Part shown: positions 27,773 through 36,679 of the stretch, in pieces
Layout of the letters: the number at the start of each line of letters is the position of its first letter
Numbering within the stretch: the first letter of the stretch is position 1
NCBI RefSeq assembly: GCF_009937955.1
Contig: NZ_AP018439.1
Location: 1,736,001 to 1,800,000, forward strand
Reading direction: 5' to 3'
Source: Undibacterium sp. KW1
Lineage (GTDB): Bacteria; Pseudomonadota; Gammaproteobacteria; Burkholderiales; Burkholderiaceae_D
DNA length: 64,000 bases
Made by a program: the position numbers and the translations under genes
The notes under the pieces: model-generated
Told to the model about the DNA's origin: nothing
The model's database searches: none
What the model saw: only the letters and a program-made list of their open reading frames with translations

Positions 27773-27940
27773 TTACTTGATTTTGGTTTCTTTGTAGATG
27801 ACGTGCTTGCGTGCTTTAGGATCAAACTTCATGATCTCCATTTTTTCAGGCATAGTGCGCTTGTTTTTGGAGGTTGTGTAGAAGTGACCTGTACCAGCAG
27901 TCGATTCCAGCTTGATTTTGTCGCGACCAGATTTAGCCAT
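27773..27940 (-). CDS. rpmG: 50S ribosomal protein L33
   Basis: A 55-residue ribosomal protein read from my own translation of the minus strand: it begins [20 protein letters not shown] and ends [11 protein letters not shown]. The pattern [20 protein letters not shown] is typical of L33. The zinc-binding Cys motifs found in some L33 paralogues are absent, so this is the Cys-minus type. It follows rpmB by 25 bp in the common rpmB-rpmG operon. Confidence 0.97.
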   Translation of the reverse strand: MAKSGRDKIKLESTAGTGHFYTTSKNKRTMPEKMEIMKFDPKARKHVIYKETKIK

Positions 27941-27965
27941 GATATTTTCCTAACTATAGTTTAGC

Positions 27966-28202
27966 TTAAACTTTTTCGCCGCGAGCACGCAGGTCAGCCA
28001 AAACGGCATCGATGCCGATTTTGTCAATGACGCGCAGGCCAGCATTGGACAAACGCAGAGAAACCCAACGGTTTTCTGATTCTACGAAAAAGCGACGATT
28101 TTGCAGATTAGGCAAAAAGCGGCGTTTTGTTTTGTTGTTAGCGTGGGATACATTGTTGCCAACCATTGGCCCCTTCCCAGTCACTTGGCAGACACGTGCC
28201 AT
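27966..28202 (-). CDS. rpmB: 50S ribosomal protein L28
   Basis: 78 residues, normal length. The start [20 protein letters not shown] and the central [17 protein letters not shown] are diagnostic of L28. It is the first gene of the rpmB-rpmG operon, with AAGGAG just upstream of the ATG. Confidence 0.98.
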   Translation of the reverse strand: MARVCQVTGKGPMVGNNVSHANNKTKRRFLPNLQNRRFFVESENRWVSLRLSNAGLRVIDKIGIDAVLADLRARGEKV

Positions 28203-28439
28203 GTTTTACTCCTTAGACGATTCCGAAATTGGAAAAACGCAAGTATAAACAAAATTCCATGAAATATCAACGACTTGCGAAAAACAAGTGTGTCTTTTTT
28301 AAAAAATTAATTTAACAATTGAATTTTCCTGGTTTTTTCGCAGGTAAACGCGGGTGTAAACTGCGAGTGATAACAAAGTCTTATCTGCAACAATGGCTGG
28401 TCCAATGTTGCAAAATGGCTGGCCGGGCGGGGTTGATGC

Positions 28440-29114
28440 TCACATCAGGCCATGCTCTGCAAATGAATACACATTGGGATTGGCAACAATAAAATGATCC
28501 AGCACACGAACATCGATCAGTGCCAGTGCCTGCTTCAGGGTTTGAGTGAGGCTGATGTCTGCCTGACTTGGTTCGCAGGAGCCTGAAGGGTGGTTGTGTG
28601 CCAGTATGATGGCCGCGGCATTTTGCTGCAGGGCCGACTTCACCACCTCACGCGGATAGACGCTCGCATGATTGAGAGTGCCACGGAACAGTTCTTCAGC
28701 CTTGATCAGGCGGTTTTTAATATCCAGGAACAGGATGGCAAAAGACTCATGTGGTTTATTTCCTATCATCAGTTGCAGATAGTTTTTCACAGCCTGCGGC
28801 GATGATAGCGAGGCGTTTTCCTGCAGTTCTTCAGAAATCGCCCGTTTGGCCAGTTCCAGTACGGCATGTAACTGTGCATACTTGGCTGCTCCCAGCCCGT
28901 GTATGGAGGAAAAATCCTTCATATTTGCTGCAAAAAGGCCTGAAAGAGAGCCAAAGTGCTTGATCATATCGCGCCCCAGATCGACTGCGCTTTTTCCTTT
29001 GACGCCGACCCGGAGAAAAACAGCCAGTAATTCGGCGTCTGATAGTGCGCTTGCTCCATGCTTGATCAGGCGCTCACGCGGGCGTTGATCTTCTGGCCAT
29101 TCTTTGATTGCCAT
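28440..29114 (-). CDS. radC: RadC-family JAB-domain protein
   Basis: 224 residues. The N-terminal helix-hairpin-helix region ([20 protein letters not shown]) precedes the RadC domain, which carries the metalloprotease-like motif [20 protein letters not shown] with the JAMM His-x-His and Asp. The family name comes from a DNA repair phenotype later questioned, so the molecular role is uncertain. It is a single gene, divergent from slpA across a 96-bp gap that must hold both promoters. Confidence 0.93.
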   Translation of the reverse strand: MAIKEWPEDQRPRERLIKHGASALSDAELLAVFLRVGVKGKSAVDLGRDMIKHFGSLSGLFAANMKDFSSIHGLGAAKYAQLHAVLELAKRAISEELQENASLSSPQAVKNYLQLMIGNKPHESFAILFLDIKNRLIKAEELFRGTLNHASVYPREVVKSALQQNAAAIILAHNHPSGSCEPSQADISLTQTLKQALALIDVRVLDHFIVANPNVYSFAEHGLM

Positions 29115-29210
29115 CTAGCTTTTCCCCATAGAATTTGGTCCTTGTCTCTTCATAAGCTAAAGCTGGCTTACAATATCGGATTCTCAGCCTCATAAGCCCA
29201 GTTTCATATC

Positions 29211-29666
29211 ATGTCTTCGAATGTTATCCCCACTGTGACACCCAACGCCTACCTGACCCTCCATTATCGCCTTGCGACGCTGGCTGGTGAAGATATACTC
29301 AGCACCTTCAAAGAGCGCCCAGCCACATTGCAACTGGGCACAGGGCAACTGGCACCAGAGCTGGAAGCATCCTTGCTGGGGCTCGAGGAAGGTTCTCATA
29401 CCACCCAGGAACTGGCACCTGAAAAAGCCTTTGGGCCGCGCAACCCGGATTTGATACAAAGAGTATCGATGGCTACACTAAAAGAAAACTCTGCTTTTGG
29501 CGAGCAATATGTGATTGGCGACCTGGTTGAATTTGCCGCGCCTGCGGGTGGCAAGTTTGCCGGCATCTTGCGAGCGATTGACGATGAAGGTGCATTGTTT
29601 GACTTTAATCATCCTCTGGCCGGGCAGACCGTGCTGTTTGAAACAAAAATTATCGGGATTCTTTAA
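29211..29666 (+). CDS. slpA: FKBP-type peptidyl-prolyl isomerase, SlpA-like
   Basis: Prolyl isomerase/chaperone of the SlyD/SlpA group, 151 residues. The FKBP half contains LTLHYRLAT, and the insert-in-flap domain is interrupted by LGTGQLAPELEASLLGLEEG and FGPRNPDLIQRV. The C-terminal half has FNHPLAGQTVLFETKIIGI. It lacks the His-rich metal-binding tail of SlyD. It lies 9 bp upstream of ispH, a conserved arrangement in proteobacteria. Confidence 0.92.
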   Translation: MSSNVIPTVTPNAYLTLHYRLATLAGEDILSTFKERPATLQLGTGQLAPELEASLLGLEEGSHTTQELAPEKAFGPRNPDLIQRVSMATLKENSAFGEQYVIGDLVEFAAPAGGKFAGILRAIDDEGALFDFNHPLAGQTVLFETKIIGIL

Positions 29667-29675
29667 TCAAAGCTT

Positions 29676-30614
29676 ATGGACAAAGAAATCTTATTAGCCC
29701 AGCCGCGTGGATTTTGCGCTGGAGTAGATCGCGCCATCGAAATCGTCGAGCGTGCCTTGCAACAATTCGGTGCACCGATTTATGTCAGACATGAAATCGT
29801 GCACAACGCCTATGTCGTGAATGACTTGAAAAACAAGGGTGCGATTTTTATTGAAGAGTTGGAAGATGTCCCGCCGGGTAATACCCTGATATTTTCTGCC
29901 CACGGCGTGTCGCAAAGCGTGCGCCAGGATGCCGAGGCCCGTGGCCTGACGATTTTTGATGCTACCTGTCCACTGGTGACCAAGGTGCATATAGAAGTGG
30001 CCAAGATGCGCAAGGAAGGCCGCGAAATCATCATGATAGGCCACCATGGTCACCCTGAAGTAGAGGGCACGATGGGGCAGGCTAATGAGGGCATGTATCT
30101 GGTGGAAACTGTGGCTGATGTCGCCAGTCTGAAAGTAAAAAATGCAGATATGCTGGCTTTTGTGTCGCAAACCACATTGTCTGTTGATGACACCGCAGAA
30201 ATTATAGATGCTTTGAAAAAGCGCTTTCCTTTGATCAGTGAGCCAAAAAAGGGCGACATCTGCTATGCCACGACCAACCGGCAAGAGGCGGTGAAATTCA
30301 TGGCGCCGCAAGTTGATCTGGTACTGGTGGTTGGAAGCCCGAACAGTTCCAATTCCAACCGTTTGCGCGAAGTCGCCGAAAAGAAAGGTGTGACCGCCTA
30401 TATGGTCGATAATGCCAGCCAGATCAAACCTGAATGGCTGGAAAACAGCTTGCGCATAGGCGTGACTGCCGGTGCATCTGCACCGGAAGTGCTGGTGCAA
30501 GAGGTGATTGCCAGTTTGCGCCAACTGGGTGCACGCAGTGTACGTGCGCTGGATGGTGTTGAAGAGGCTGTGACTTTCCCCATGCCCAAAGGCCTGGCTG
30601 CAGCAAAAGTTTGA
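29676..30614 (+). CDS. ispH: 4-hydroxy-3-methylbut-2-enyl diphosphate reductase
   Basis: Last enzyme of the MEP isoprenoid pathway, with an iron-sulfur cluster. 312 residues. The three cluster cysteines are visible in [27 protein letters not shown] and [14 protein letters not shown]. Other conserved residues are seen in [17 protein letters not shown] and [11 protein letters not shown], plus SSNSNRL near the C-terminus. It forms an operon with slpA. Confidence 0.97.
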   Translation: MDKEILLAQPRGFCAGVDRAIEIVERALQQFGAPIYVRHEIVHNAYVVNDLKNKGAIFIEELEDVPPGNTLIFSAHGVSQSVRQDAEARGLTIFDATCPLVTKVHIEVAKMRKEGREIIMIGHHGHPEVEGTMGQANEGMYLVETVADVASLKVKNADMLAFVSQTTLSVDDTAEIIDALKKRFPLISEPKKGDICYATTNRQEAVKFMAPQVDLVLVVGSPNSSNSNRLREVAEKKGVTAYMVDNASQIKPEWLENSLRIGVTAGASAPEVLVQEVIASLRQLGARSVRALDGVEEAVTFPMPKGLAAAKV

Positions 30615-30829
30615 TGCTTGTAACTCTCTTAAGTAAGTGAATTTGATAAAAAATTTGTTTTGGCTGTTGTTTTCGATATTTTATTTTGCAAATACGTGTT
30701 TAAGATTGCGGCACAATCAAGTTCGGTATTTGCCGGACTTGGCAAAACGTGTATGCTGGTATTCGGCACTTGTGGAAAGTACGTAGCTTGCGGTGGTTTT
30801 TTTACCACTGGAAGAGCAGGCAAACTATG

Positions 30830-30835
30830 TATAAT
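30830..30835 (+). promoter_or_regulatory. Candidate -10 box upstream of the livH leader
   Basis: A perfect TATAAT lies about 80 bp before a short leader ORF and about 310 bp before livH. A matching -35 is weak. The 300-bp leader it would create contains the leader ORF and a hairpin. Confidence 0.4.
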
Positions 30836-30917
30836 CCCGCCGACTTTACTGGGATAACCTTTAAGTCAAAATATATTACAAAAACTTTTACCAAAAGTTG
30901 CTGAGGAGAGTTCTACT

Positions 30918-30974
30918 ATGTGCATCGATTACGCCATTATTGCTTCTACTTTGATGACGCGCCTGTTTGGCTAA
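30918..30974 (+). CDS. Candidate 18-residue leader peptide upstream of livHMGF
   Basis: ATG at 30918 opens a short frame, MCIDYAIIASTLMTRLFG, ending in TAA. It is preceded by GAGGAGAG at a suitable distance, a stronger ribosome binding site than most genes here have. Five of 18 residues are Ile or Leu. A hairpin with a short T stretch follows 17 bp after the stop, and the branched-chain amino-acid transport operon starts 172 bp on. The layout resembles an attenuation leader, but I see no clear alternative antiterminator pairing. It could instead be a small membrane-active peptide. Confidence 0.5.
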   Translation: MCIDYAIIASTLMTRLFG

Positions 30975-30991
30975 CGCGCGTTCGAATTCCG

Positions 30992-31018
30992 GCGGCACCC
31001 AGTCTGGGTGCCGCTTTC
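30992..31018 (+). terminator. Hairpin in the livH leader, possible attenuator
   Basis: GCGGCACCCA and TGGGTGCCGC form a perfect 10-bp stem with a 3-nt loop. It is followed by TTTCCTTAT, a weak T-run. It lies between the leader ORF and livH. Confidence 0.6.
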
Positions 31019-31146
31019 CTTATCAGGAATGATTTTTGCTGAAACCTGCATGTTGTTACCCGATTCTTTCGGGTGGCAAGATGGCAAGCAGTTCATCTCC
31101 TGGTTTTTTCAGAAATTCGTTTCGTTTTTAAAGTGAGAAGCAAAAT

Positions 31147-32076
31147 ATGGATACCTTTATCCAACAAATTATTAACGGTCTTGTGCTGGGCAGCATGTAT
31201 GCCCTGGTCGCACTCGGTTACACCATGGTCTATGGTGTGCTCAATCTGATTAACTTCGCGCATGGCGACGTACTGATGGTCGGTGCGATGGCTGGTCTGA
31301 GTATCATCAAGTTTTTATCCGTGGTAGCTCCTGAGCTGCCAGGCATAGTCAAACTGATTATCGCCATTCTCGGCGCTATCCCTGTCAGTATTGCTGTCAA
31401 TGTACTTATCGAACGCGTGGCTTACCGGCGCTTGCGAAATGCACCGCGCCTGGCCCCGCTGATTACGGCGATTGGTGTCTCCATCCTGGTGCAGACTTTT
31501 GCGATGATGATCTGGGGCCGCAGCCCTATTCCTTTCCCTTCCGTGATGCCATTGGAACCTGTGCAAATCGGCGGTGCAGTGATTTCGCAAACACAGATAC
31601 TGTTGCTGGTGTTGGCGACTCTCTCCATGGTTGCCCTGGTTTTGCTGGTGGAAAAAACCAAGATGGGCCGGGCCATGCGTGCAACTGCTGAAAATCCACG
31701 CGTTGCCGGTTTGATGGGTGTCGATTCCAACAAGGTCATTGTTGCAACCTTTGCGATAGGCGCTGCACTGGCGGCTGTTGCTGGCGTGATGTGGGCTGCC
31801 AATTATTCGTCTGCACAGTTTGCCATGGGTTTTGTGCCGGGTCTGAAAGCTTTCTCTGCAGCGGTACTGGGTGGTATCGGTAATATCTACGGTGCGATGG
31901 TAGGCGGTATCGTACTGGGCCTGATTGAAAGTCTCGGTGCCGGTTATATCGGCGACCTGACCGGCGGTATTCTGGGAAGTCACTATCAGGACATCTTTGC
32001 CTTCGTGGTATTGATTATCGTATTGACCTTGCGTCCATCCGGCATCATGGGTGAACGTGTTGCTGATCGTGCGTAA
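31147..32076 (+). CDS. livH: Branched-chain amino-acid ABC transporter permease LivH
   Basis: First permease of a HAAT-family importer, 309 residues with about eight hydrophobic helices. The N-terminal signature QQIINGLVLGSMYALVALGY and TMVYGVLNLINFAHGDVLM is diagnostic, as is the EAA-like region VAGVMWAANY. First gene of livHMGF, with gaps of only 11 bp or less after it. No livK-type substrate-binding gene lies in the cluster or elsewhere in the window, so the ligand is inferred from family only. Confidence 0.94.
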   Translation: MDTFIQQIINGLVLGSMYALVALGYTMVYGVLNLINFAHGDVLMVGAMAGLSIIKFLSVVAPELPGIVKLIIAILGAIPVSIAVNVLIERVAYRRLRNAPRLAPLITAIGVSILVQTFAMMIWGRSPIPFPSVMPLEPVQIGGAVISQTQILLLVLATLSMVALVLLVEKTKMGRAMRATAENPRVAGLMGVDSNKVIVATFAIGAALAAVAGVMWAANYSSAQFAMGFVPGLKAFSAAVLGGIGNIYGAMVGGIVLGLIESLGAGYIGDLTGGILGSHYQDIFAFVVLIIVLTLRPSGIMGERVADRA

Positions 32077-32087
32077 GGAGAAAATCT

Positions 32088-33278
32088 ATGTCTACATTAT
32101 TTGATGTAAAAGCCAATCCGCAAAAGGCATTTGCCAGTTTCGCCGTACTGGCGGTTATTCTGGTGGCATTTCCTTTTGTTGCTGCCAATTTTGGTAATTC
32201 CTGGGTCAGGATTATTGATCTGGTGCTCTTATATATCATGCTGGCCCTGGGTCTCAACATTGTGGTTGGTTTTGCCGGTTTGCTTGACCTGGGCTATATC
32301 GCGTTTTATGCGGTTGGTGCCTATCTGGCAGGTATATTTGCTTCTCCACAATTTGCCATTGCTCTGGAATCCATCGTCGATAGCTATCCTGGTTTCGGTG
32401 CCTTCCTGGTCAATGTGCTGGGGCAGGAAATCACTCAGAATGGCATTCATCTGTCAGTCTGGCTTATTGTGCCTATGGCGGCAGCGGTAGCAGGCCTGTT
32501 TGGTGCGATACTGGGCGCACCTACCCTGAAATTGCGTGGTGATTACCTGGCGATTGTGACTCTTGGCTTTGGTGAAATCATCCGTATTTTCATGAATAAC
32601 ATGAATGCACCGATTAATTTTACCAACGGCCCAAAAGGTATCAACAAGATAGACCCCGTCAGTGTGTTTGGTGTGTCATTGGCTGGTGAGCCCGGCAGCA
32701 ATGCGACGGTACATTTCCTGGGCATGAGCATGCCTTCGGTGAATGCCTATTATTTCCTGTTCCTGTTCCTGTGTATCTGTATCATTCTGGTTTCCTTCCG
32801 TTTGCAGGATTCCCGTCTTGGCCGCTCCTGGGTTGCCATCCGCGAAGATGAAATTGCTGCCAAGGCCATGGGTATCAATACCCGCAATATCAAGCTGCTG
32901 GCTTTTTCCATGGGCGCCTCTTTTGGTGGCGTGTCTGGCGCGATGTTTGCCAGCTTCCAGGGCTTTGTTTCTCCAGAATCATTCTCGCTGATGGAATCCA
33001 TCATTGTTCTGGCTGCAGTTGTGGTCGGCGGTATCGGCCATATCCCGGGTGTGATCATGGGGGCTGTGGCACTGATCTCCCTGCCAGAAATATTGCGCCA
33101 CGTCGTCAGGCCTTTGCAAATGCAATTGTTTGGCGAAGTATGGCTGGAAGATGAAGTTTTACGTCAGTTGATCTACGGAGCGACACTGGTTGGTGTCATG
33201 CTTTATCGTCCAGCCGGTTTGTGGCCAGCGCCCAAGCACGAAGACCGTATGGCTAAGACTAACGAAGCGGCAGCATAA
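32088..33278 (+). CDS. livM: Branched-chain amino-acid ABC transporter permease LivM
   Basis: Second permease, 396 residues. The family pattern ALGLNIVVGFAGLLDLGYIA is followed by FYAVGAYLAG, and the cytoplasmic loop signature is GDYLAIVTLGFGEIIRIFMN. The motif SWVAIREDEIAAKAMGINTR is highly typical of LivM. It starts 11 bp after livH and ends 11 bp before livG. The C-terminal extension after VGVMLYRPAGLWPA is short. Confidence 0.94.
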   Translation: MSTLFDVKANPQKAFASFAVLAVILVAFPFVAANFGNSWVRIIDLVLLYIMLALGLNIVVGFAGLLDLGYIAFYAVGAYLAGIFASPQFAIALESIVDSYPGFGAFLVNVLGQEITQNGIHLSVWLIVPMAAAVAGLFGAILGAPTLKLRGDYLAIVTLGFGEIIRIFMNNMNAPINFTNGPKGINKIDPVSVFGVSLAGEPGSNATVHFLGMSMPSVNAYYFLFLFLCICIILVSFRLQDSRLGRSWVAIREDEIAAKAMGINTRNIKLLAFSMGASFGGVSGAMFASFQGFVSPESFSLMESIIVLAAVVVGGIGHIPGVIMGAVALISLPEILRHVVRPLQMQLFGEVWLEDEVLRQLIYGATLVGVMLYRPAGLWPAPKHEDRMAKTNEAAA

Positions 33279-33289
33279 GGAAGATCGAG

Positions 33290-34060
33290 ATGACTGAACA
33301 AACTATCTTAAAAATCGAAGGTGCCAATAAACGTTTTGGCGGCTTGCAGGCGCTTTCAAATGTAGGCATCAATATCAAGAAAGGCCAGATTTATGGCCTG
33401 ATCGGGCCTAACGGTGCTGGCAAAACCACTTTTTTTAATGTCATCACTGGCTTGTATCAACCAGACACAGGAACCTTTGAGCTGGAGGGCAAGCCTTATT
33501 CGCCATCAGCACCGCATGAAGTGGCCAGGGCAGGTATCGCCAGGACCTTCCAGAATATCCGTCTATTTGGTGAAATGACGGCATTGGAAAATGTCATGGT
33601 AGGCCGTCATATCCGCACTCATCAAGGTGTATTTGGTGCTGTGTTCAGGCACGGCGCAGCAAAAAAAGAAGAGGCTGAAATTCGTCAGCGTGCGCAGGAG
33701 TTGCTGGATTTTGTGGGCATAGGGCAGTTCGCCAGCCGCACATCCAAGTTCCTGTCTTATGGTGATCAACGCCGTCTGGAAATTGCCCGTGCACTGGCAA
33801 CAGATCCAAAGCTGCTGGCACTTGATGAACCTGCTGCCGGTATGAATGCGACAGAAAAACTTGCTCTGCGCGAGTTGCTGGTCAAGATCAAGGCAGAGGG
33901 CAAGACGATTTTGCTGATTGAGCATGACGTCAAATTGATGATGGGATTATGTGACAGGATGACTGTTCTGGATTACGGCAAGCCAATTGCAGAAGGTTTG
34001 CCAGCAGACATACAGAAAAATCCGGCAGTTATCGAAGCGTATTTGGGAGGTGGTCACTAA
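33290..34060 (+). CDS. livG: Branched-chain amino-acid ABC transporter ATPase LivG
   Basis: ATPase of 256 residues. Walker A is GPNGAGKTTFFNVITG, the Q-loop region has ARTFQNIRLF, the signature is the LivG variant FLSYGDQRRLEIARAL, Walker B is LLALDEPAAGMN and the switch His is in LIEHDVKLMM. The stop overlaps the livF ATG by 1 bp (TAATG), indicating coupled translation. Confidence 0.95.
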   Translation: MTEQTILKIEGANKRFGGLQALSNVGINIKKGQIYGLIGPNGAGKTTFFNVITGLYQPDTGTFELEGKPYSPSAPHEVARAGIARTFQNIRLFGEMTALENVMVGRHIRTHQGVFGAVFRHGAAKKEEAEIRQRAQELLDFVGIGQFASRTSKFLSYGDQRRLEIARALATDPKLLALDEPAAGMNATEKLALRELLVKIKAEGKTILLIEHDVKLMMGLCDRMTVLDYGKPIAEGLPADIQKNPAVIEAYLGGGH

Positions 34061-34782
34061 TGGCTGAGAACGTATTAAAGATAAGCAATCTGAAAGTTGC
34101 TTACGGCGGCATCAAGGCCGTTAAAGGAATAGACCTGGAAGTCAACAAGGGTGAATTGATTACCTTGATCGGTGCCAATGGTGCAGGTAAAACCACGACA
34201 CTGAAAGCCATCACCGGCACCTTGCCTGCCTGTAAGGTTGAAGGCGAGATTGTCTACCTGGGTAACTCCATCCGTAACGTCAATTCTTTCGAGATGGTGA
34301 AAAACCACCTGGCCATGGTGCCAGAAGGCCGGGGCGTGTTTACCCGCATGACCATTCTGGAAAACCTGATGATGGGGGCTTTTATCCGTAATGATAAAGC
34401 GGGTATCGAAGCCGATATCGAAAAATGGTTTGCCGTCTTCCCGCGCCTGAAAGAGCGTGCGGCACAACTGGCAGGTACCTTGTCCGGTGGTGAACAACAA
34501 ATGCTGGCGATGGCACGCGCACTGATGAGTCACCCTAATCTATTGCTGCTGGATGAGCCATCCATGGGGCTGTCACCTATCATGGTGGAAAAGATTTTTG
34601 AAGTGGTGCGCAATGTGTCAGCCCAGGGAATTACGATCCTGCTGGTAGAGCAGAACGCCAAGCTTGCCTTGCAGGCAGCACATCGCGGCTACGTGATGGA
34701 TTCTGGTTCCATCACGATGAGTGGCAATGCCAAGGATATGCTGAATGATCCTAAAGTCCAGGCCGCTTATCTTGGTGAGTGA
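34060..34782 (+). CDS. livF: Branched-chain amino-acid ABC transporter ATPase LivF
   Basis: ATPase of 240 residues. Walker A is GANGAGKTTTLKAITG, the signature is LSGGEQQMLAMARALM, Walker B is LLLLDEPSMGLSP and the H-loop is replaced by Gln in LLVEQNAKLAL, which is usual for LivF. The conserved VPEGRGVFTRMTILENL is present. Last gene of the operon, with a terminator 60 bp downstream. Confidence 0.95.
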   Translation: MAENVLKISNLKVAYGGIKAVKGIDLEVNKGELITLIGANGAGKTTTLKAITGTLPACKVEGEIVYLGNSIRNVNSFEMVKNHLAMVPEGRGVFTRMTILENLMMGAFIRNDKAGIEADIEKWFAVFPRLKERAAQLAGTLSGGEQQMLAMARALMSHPNLLLLDEPSMGLSPIMVEKIFEVVRNVSAQGITILLVEQNAKLALQAAHRGYVMDSGSITMSGNAKDMLNDPKVQAAYLGE

Positions 34783-34843
34783 TGATACGTTTTACGAAGT
34801 AAGGTAAGTCTCTTGCGCAGCATGCGCTGTGCAGGGACCTTTC

Positions 34844-34876
34844 AAATACCTGCAAGTAATTGCAGGTATTTTTTTG
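34844..34876 (+). terminator. Rho-independent terminator after livF
   Basis: AAATACCTGCA and TGCAGGTATTT flank a short loop, followed by TTTTTG. The rest of the 311-bp gap to the MFS remnant shows no gene. Confidence 0.9.
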
Positions 34877-35093
34877 TTTGTTTTTTCTCTTATTATCACT
34901 TTTCATTTTTCACCTGGCCATGACAGGCATCTTTTGCTATCCGCAAAAAACGCATCAGGCGATGGAGTCGCTTATCACAATGTAATTGCCCGGGTTTTTT
35001 TGCAGACACTTGTTTCCAGACTTGACCTTGATGTGGGTCAAGATATATTCCGTTTTTGGTAAATAGTTTATATAAAACAATAAAGGAACATAC

Positions 35094-35642
35094 ATGGAGT
35101 TTGTCAATAATATGCAGGCTGCATTGAGCAAGGATGCTGCCATCGCCACACCGGGTTATAGTCGCTGGCTGATAGCCGCTGCTGCTGTATTGATCCATTT
35201 CCCGCTTGGTCAGGCATACGGATTTTCTGTCTTCAACGGGCCGCTAGTGAAAGTGCTGGGATCAAGCCTGACCAGCGTTGGCTGGATTTTTTCTGTGGCC
35301 ATTATTTTTCTGGGGCTGTCAGCGGCAATCTTTGGCAAATGGATAGAACGCGTCGGTCCGCGCAAGGCCATGCTGGCGTCAGCATTGTGTTTTTTGCGGG
35401 CTTTCTGGTTTCAGCATTGGGCGTGGTACTGTGCTCTTTGCCAGTAGTTATTCTCGGCTACGGCGTGATTGGTGGTACGGGTCTGGGGATAGGCTATATT
35501 TCACCCGTTTCGACACTGATCAAATGGTTCCCTGACAGGCGCGGCATGGCTACCGGTCTGGCTATCATGGGCTCTGGCCTGCGTTCCACTGGGATGGGGA
35601 GTCTGGCAAACGGCAATGAAAGTCATGGCTATGTTTGCGTAA
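35094..35642 (+). pseudogene. Decayed MFS transporter, OFA (oxalate/formate antiporter) type
   Basis: The N-terminus resembles OFA-family MFS proteins: HFPLGQAYGFSVFNGPL, then WIFSVAIIFLGLSAAIFGKW. The frame breaks at a T6 run (35390-35395); one added T restores FFAGFLVSALGVVL, GTGLGIGYISPVSTLIKWFP and DRRGMATGLAIMG. Soon after, at about 35575, the homology jumps in another frame to VPLGWGVWQTAMKVMAMFA and stop, which looks like the extreme C-terminus of the family. So about 220 central residues are missing, in addition to the frameshift. The encoded protein would not function as a transporter. Confidence 0.78.
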
Positions 35643-35659
35643 GCTAAGCATGTGTACAT

Positions 35660-35698
35660 AAGCAAAAAGCCCTGGCATGTTTCCAGGGCTTTTTGCTT
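35660..35698. terminator. Bidirectional terminator
   Basis: AAGCAAAAAGCCCTGG and CCAGGGCTTTTTGCTT form a 16-bp stem between the MFS remnant and the convergent phasin gene. Confidence 0.92.
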
Positions 35699-35758
35699 GT
35701 TGCCTGCTTGTTAGCCTGTTACAGTAGGAGGGGAGTCCTGCTGTAACAATGCTGATGC

Positions 35759-36316
35759 TTACTTCTTCGCGGCTTTTGGTGTTGCCGCTTTTGTTGCAGT
35801 AGAAACTGCATTGTTCAAGTTGGCTTCGAGAGCTTCAACTGCTTGTTTGGTTGTTTTGCTGATGTGATCGTAGCTGGCGTTCGCATTGTCTATCGATGTT
35901 TTGAACAGGGATACAAATTGTTCGGATCCTGCAGGGGCATTTTTAGACACTTCGTCAATCAGGGACAACACTTTGCGGTTGGTTTCCGCGATTTGTGCTT
36001 CAGCCGCATGTGTGAATTCTGCCTGTGTGCTGGTGGCGATATTTGCCAGGTGACGGCTATATGCCAGTACTTTTTCAGCGGTAGGCTGTGCCTGCGCTGC
36101 GGACAGATTGAAAAATTCTTGCGGGTCTTTGGCAGCCAGCAATTGCTTGGTTGCAGCAGAGCTTTCTTCCAGAGAGGATTTGGCGGCATTCAAATTCAGT
36201 TCGATGAATTTTTCTACGCCTTCAAATGCTTTGCCTGTCAATGTAGTGAACAGCGCAAGTTGTGCATCGAAATTGGCTTTAGTTGCTGCAGAAATTTGTT
36301 CGGGTGCAGTAAACAT
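35759..36316 (-). CDS. phaP: Phasin family protein
   Basis: Small amphipathic coat protein of polyhydroxyalkanoate granules, 185 residues. The N-terminal pattern MFTAPEQISAATKANFDAQL and FEGVEKFIELNLNAAKSSL are phasin signatures, as is KDPQEFFNLSAAQAQP; the rest is helical and Ala-rich with a Lys/Ala tail. The ATG at 36316 sits 8 nt after AGGAG; the ATG two codons upstream abuts that site and is less likely. A promoter flanked by two near-identical 15-mers lies upstream. No PHA synthase gene is in the window. Confidence 0.93.
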   Translation of the reverse strand: MFTAPEQISAATKANFDAQLALFTTLTGKAFEGVEKFIELNLNAAKSSLEESSAATKQLLAAKDPQEFFNLSAAQAQPTAEKVLAYSRHLANIATSTQAEFTHAAEAQIAETNRKVLSLIDEVSKNAPAGSEQFVSLFKTSIDNANASYDHISKTTKQAVEALEANLNNAVSTATKAATPKAAKK

Positions 36317-36409
36317 GGACATCTCCTAAGTAGGAAAGTGGAATACAAGAAACCTGGCGATTGCTAAGTGGAATGTTGCAACGCCGAACTTAATTATTAA
36401 ACCATGAAA

Positions 36410-36482
36410 TTGTGCGATGCAATAATCCATATTCTATTGAGTCGCAAAACGAAGTCAAGGTAAATTTGTGCGTCGCAATATA
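36410..36482 (-). promoter_or_regulatory. Phasin promoter flanked by paired repeats
   Basis: On the minus strand TTGACT (36453-36458) and TAGAAT (36431-36436) are spaced by 16 bp, a plausible sigma-70 promoter. It is flanked by TTGTGCGATGCAATA (36410) and TTGTGCGTCGCAATA (36466), which differ at only two positions. One lies at the expected transcription start and one upstream of -35. PhaR repressors are known to act at phasin promoters, so paired PhaR-type operators are a fair inference. The rest of the gap to 36679 shows no gene. Confidence 0.5.
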
Positions 36483-36679
36483 ATAATTATGTATATAAAA
36501 TCATTTGATACAGTTACCCGGTCAGGAAAATGGAAAAACAAGCAAGGACACTTTTCCTGTGGTAATTATGTATGGTAATTATGACCAGAAAATGAAGTGG
36601 CATGCCTATGTTAGACTTTCGTATGGAGATTTGCGTTCAGGTAATTCATTTTGTGACAAGCATATAGCTGGGAGAGGCA

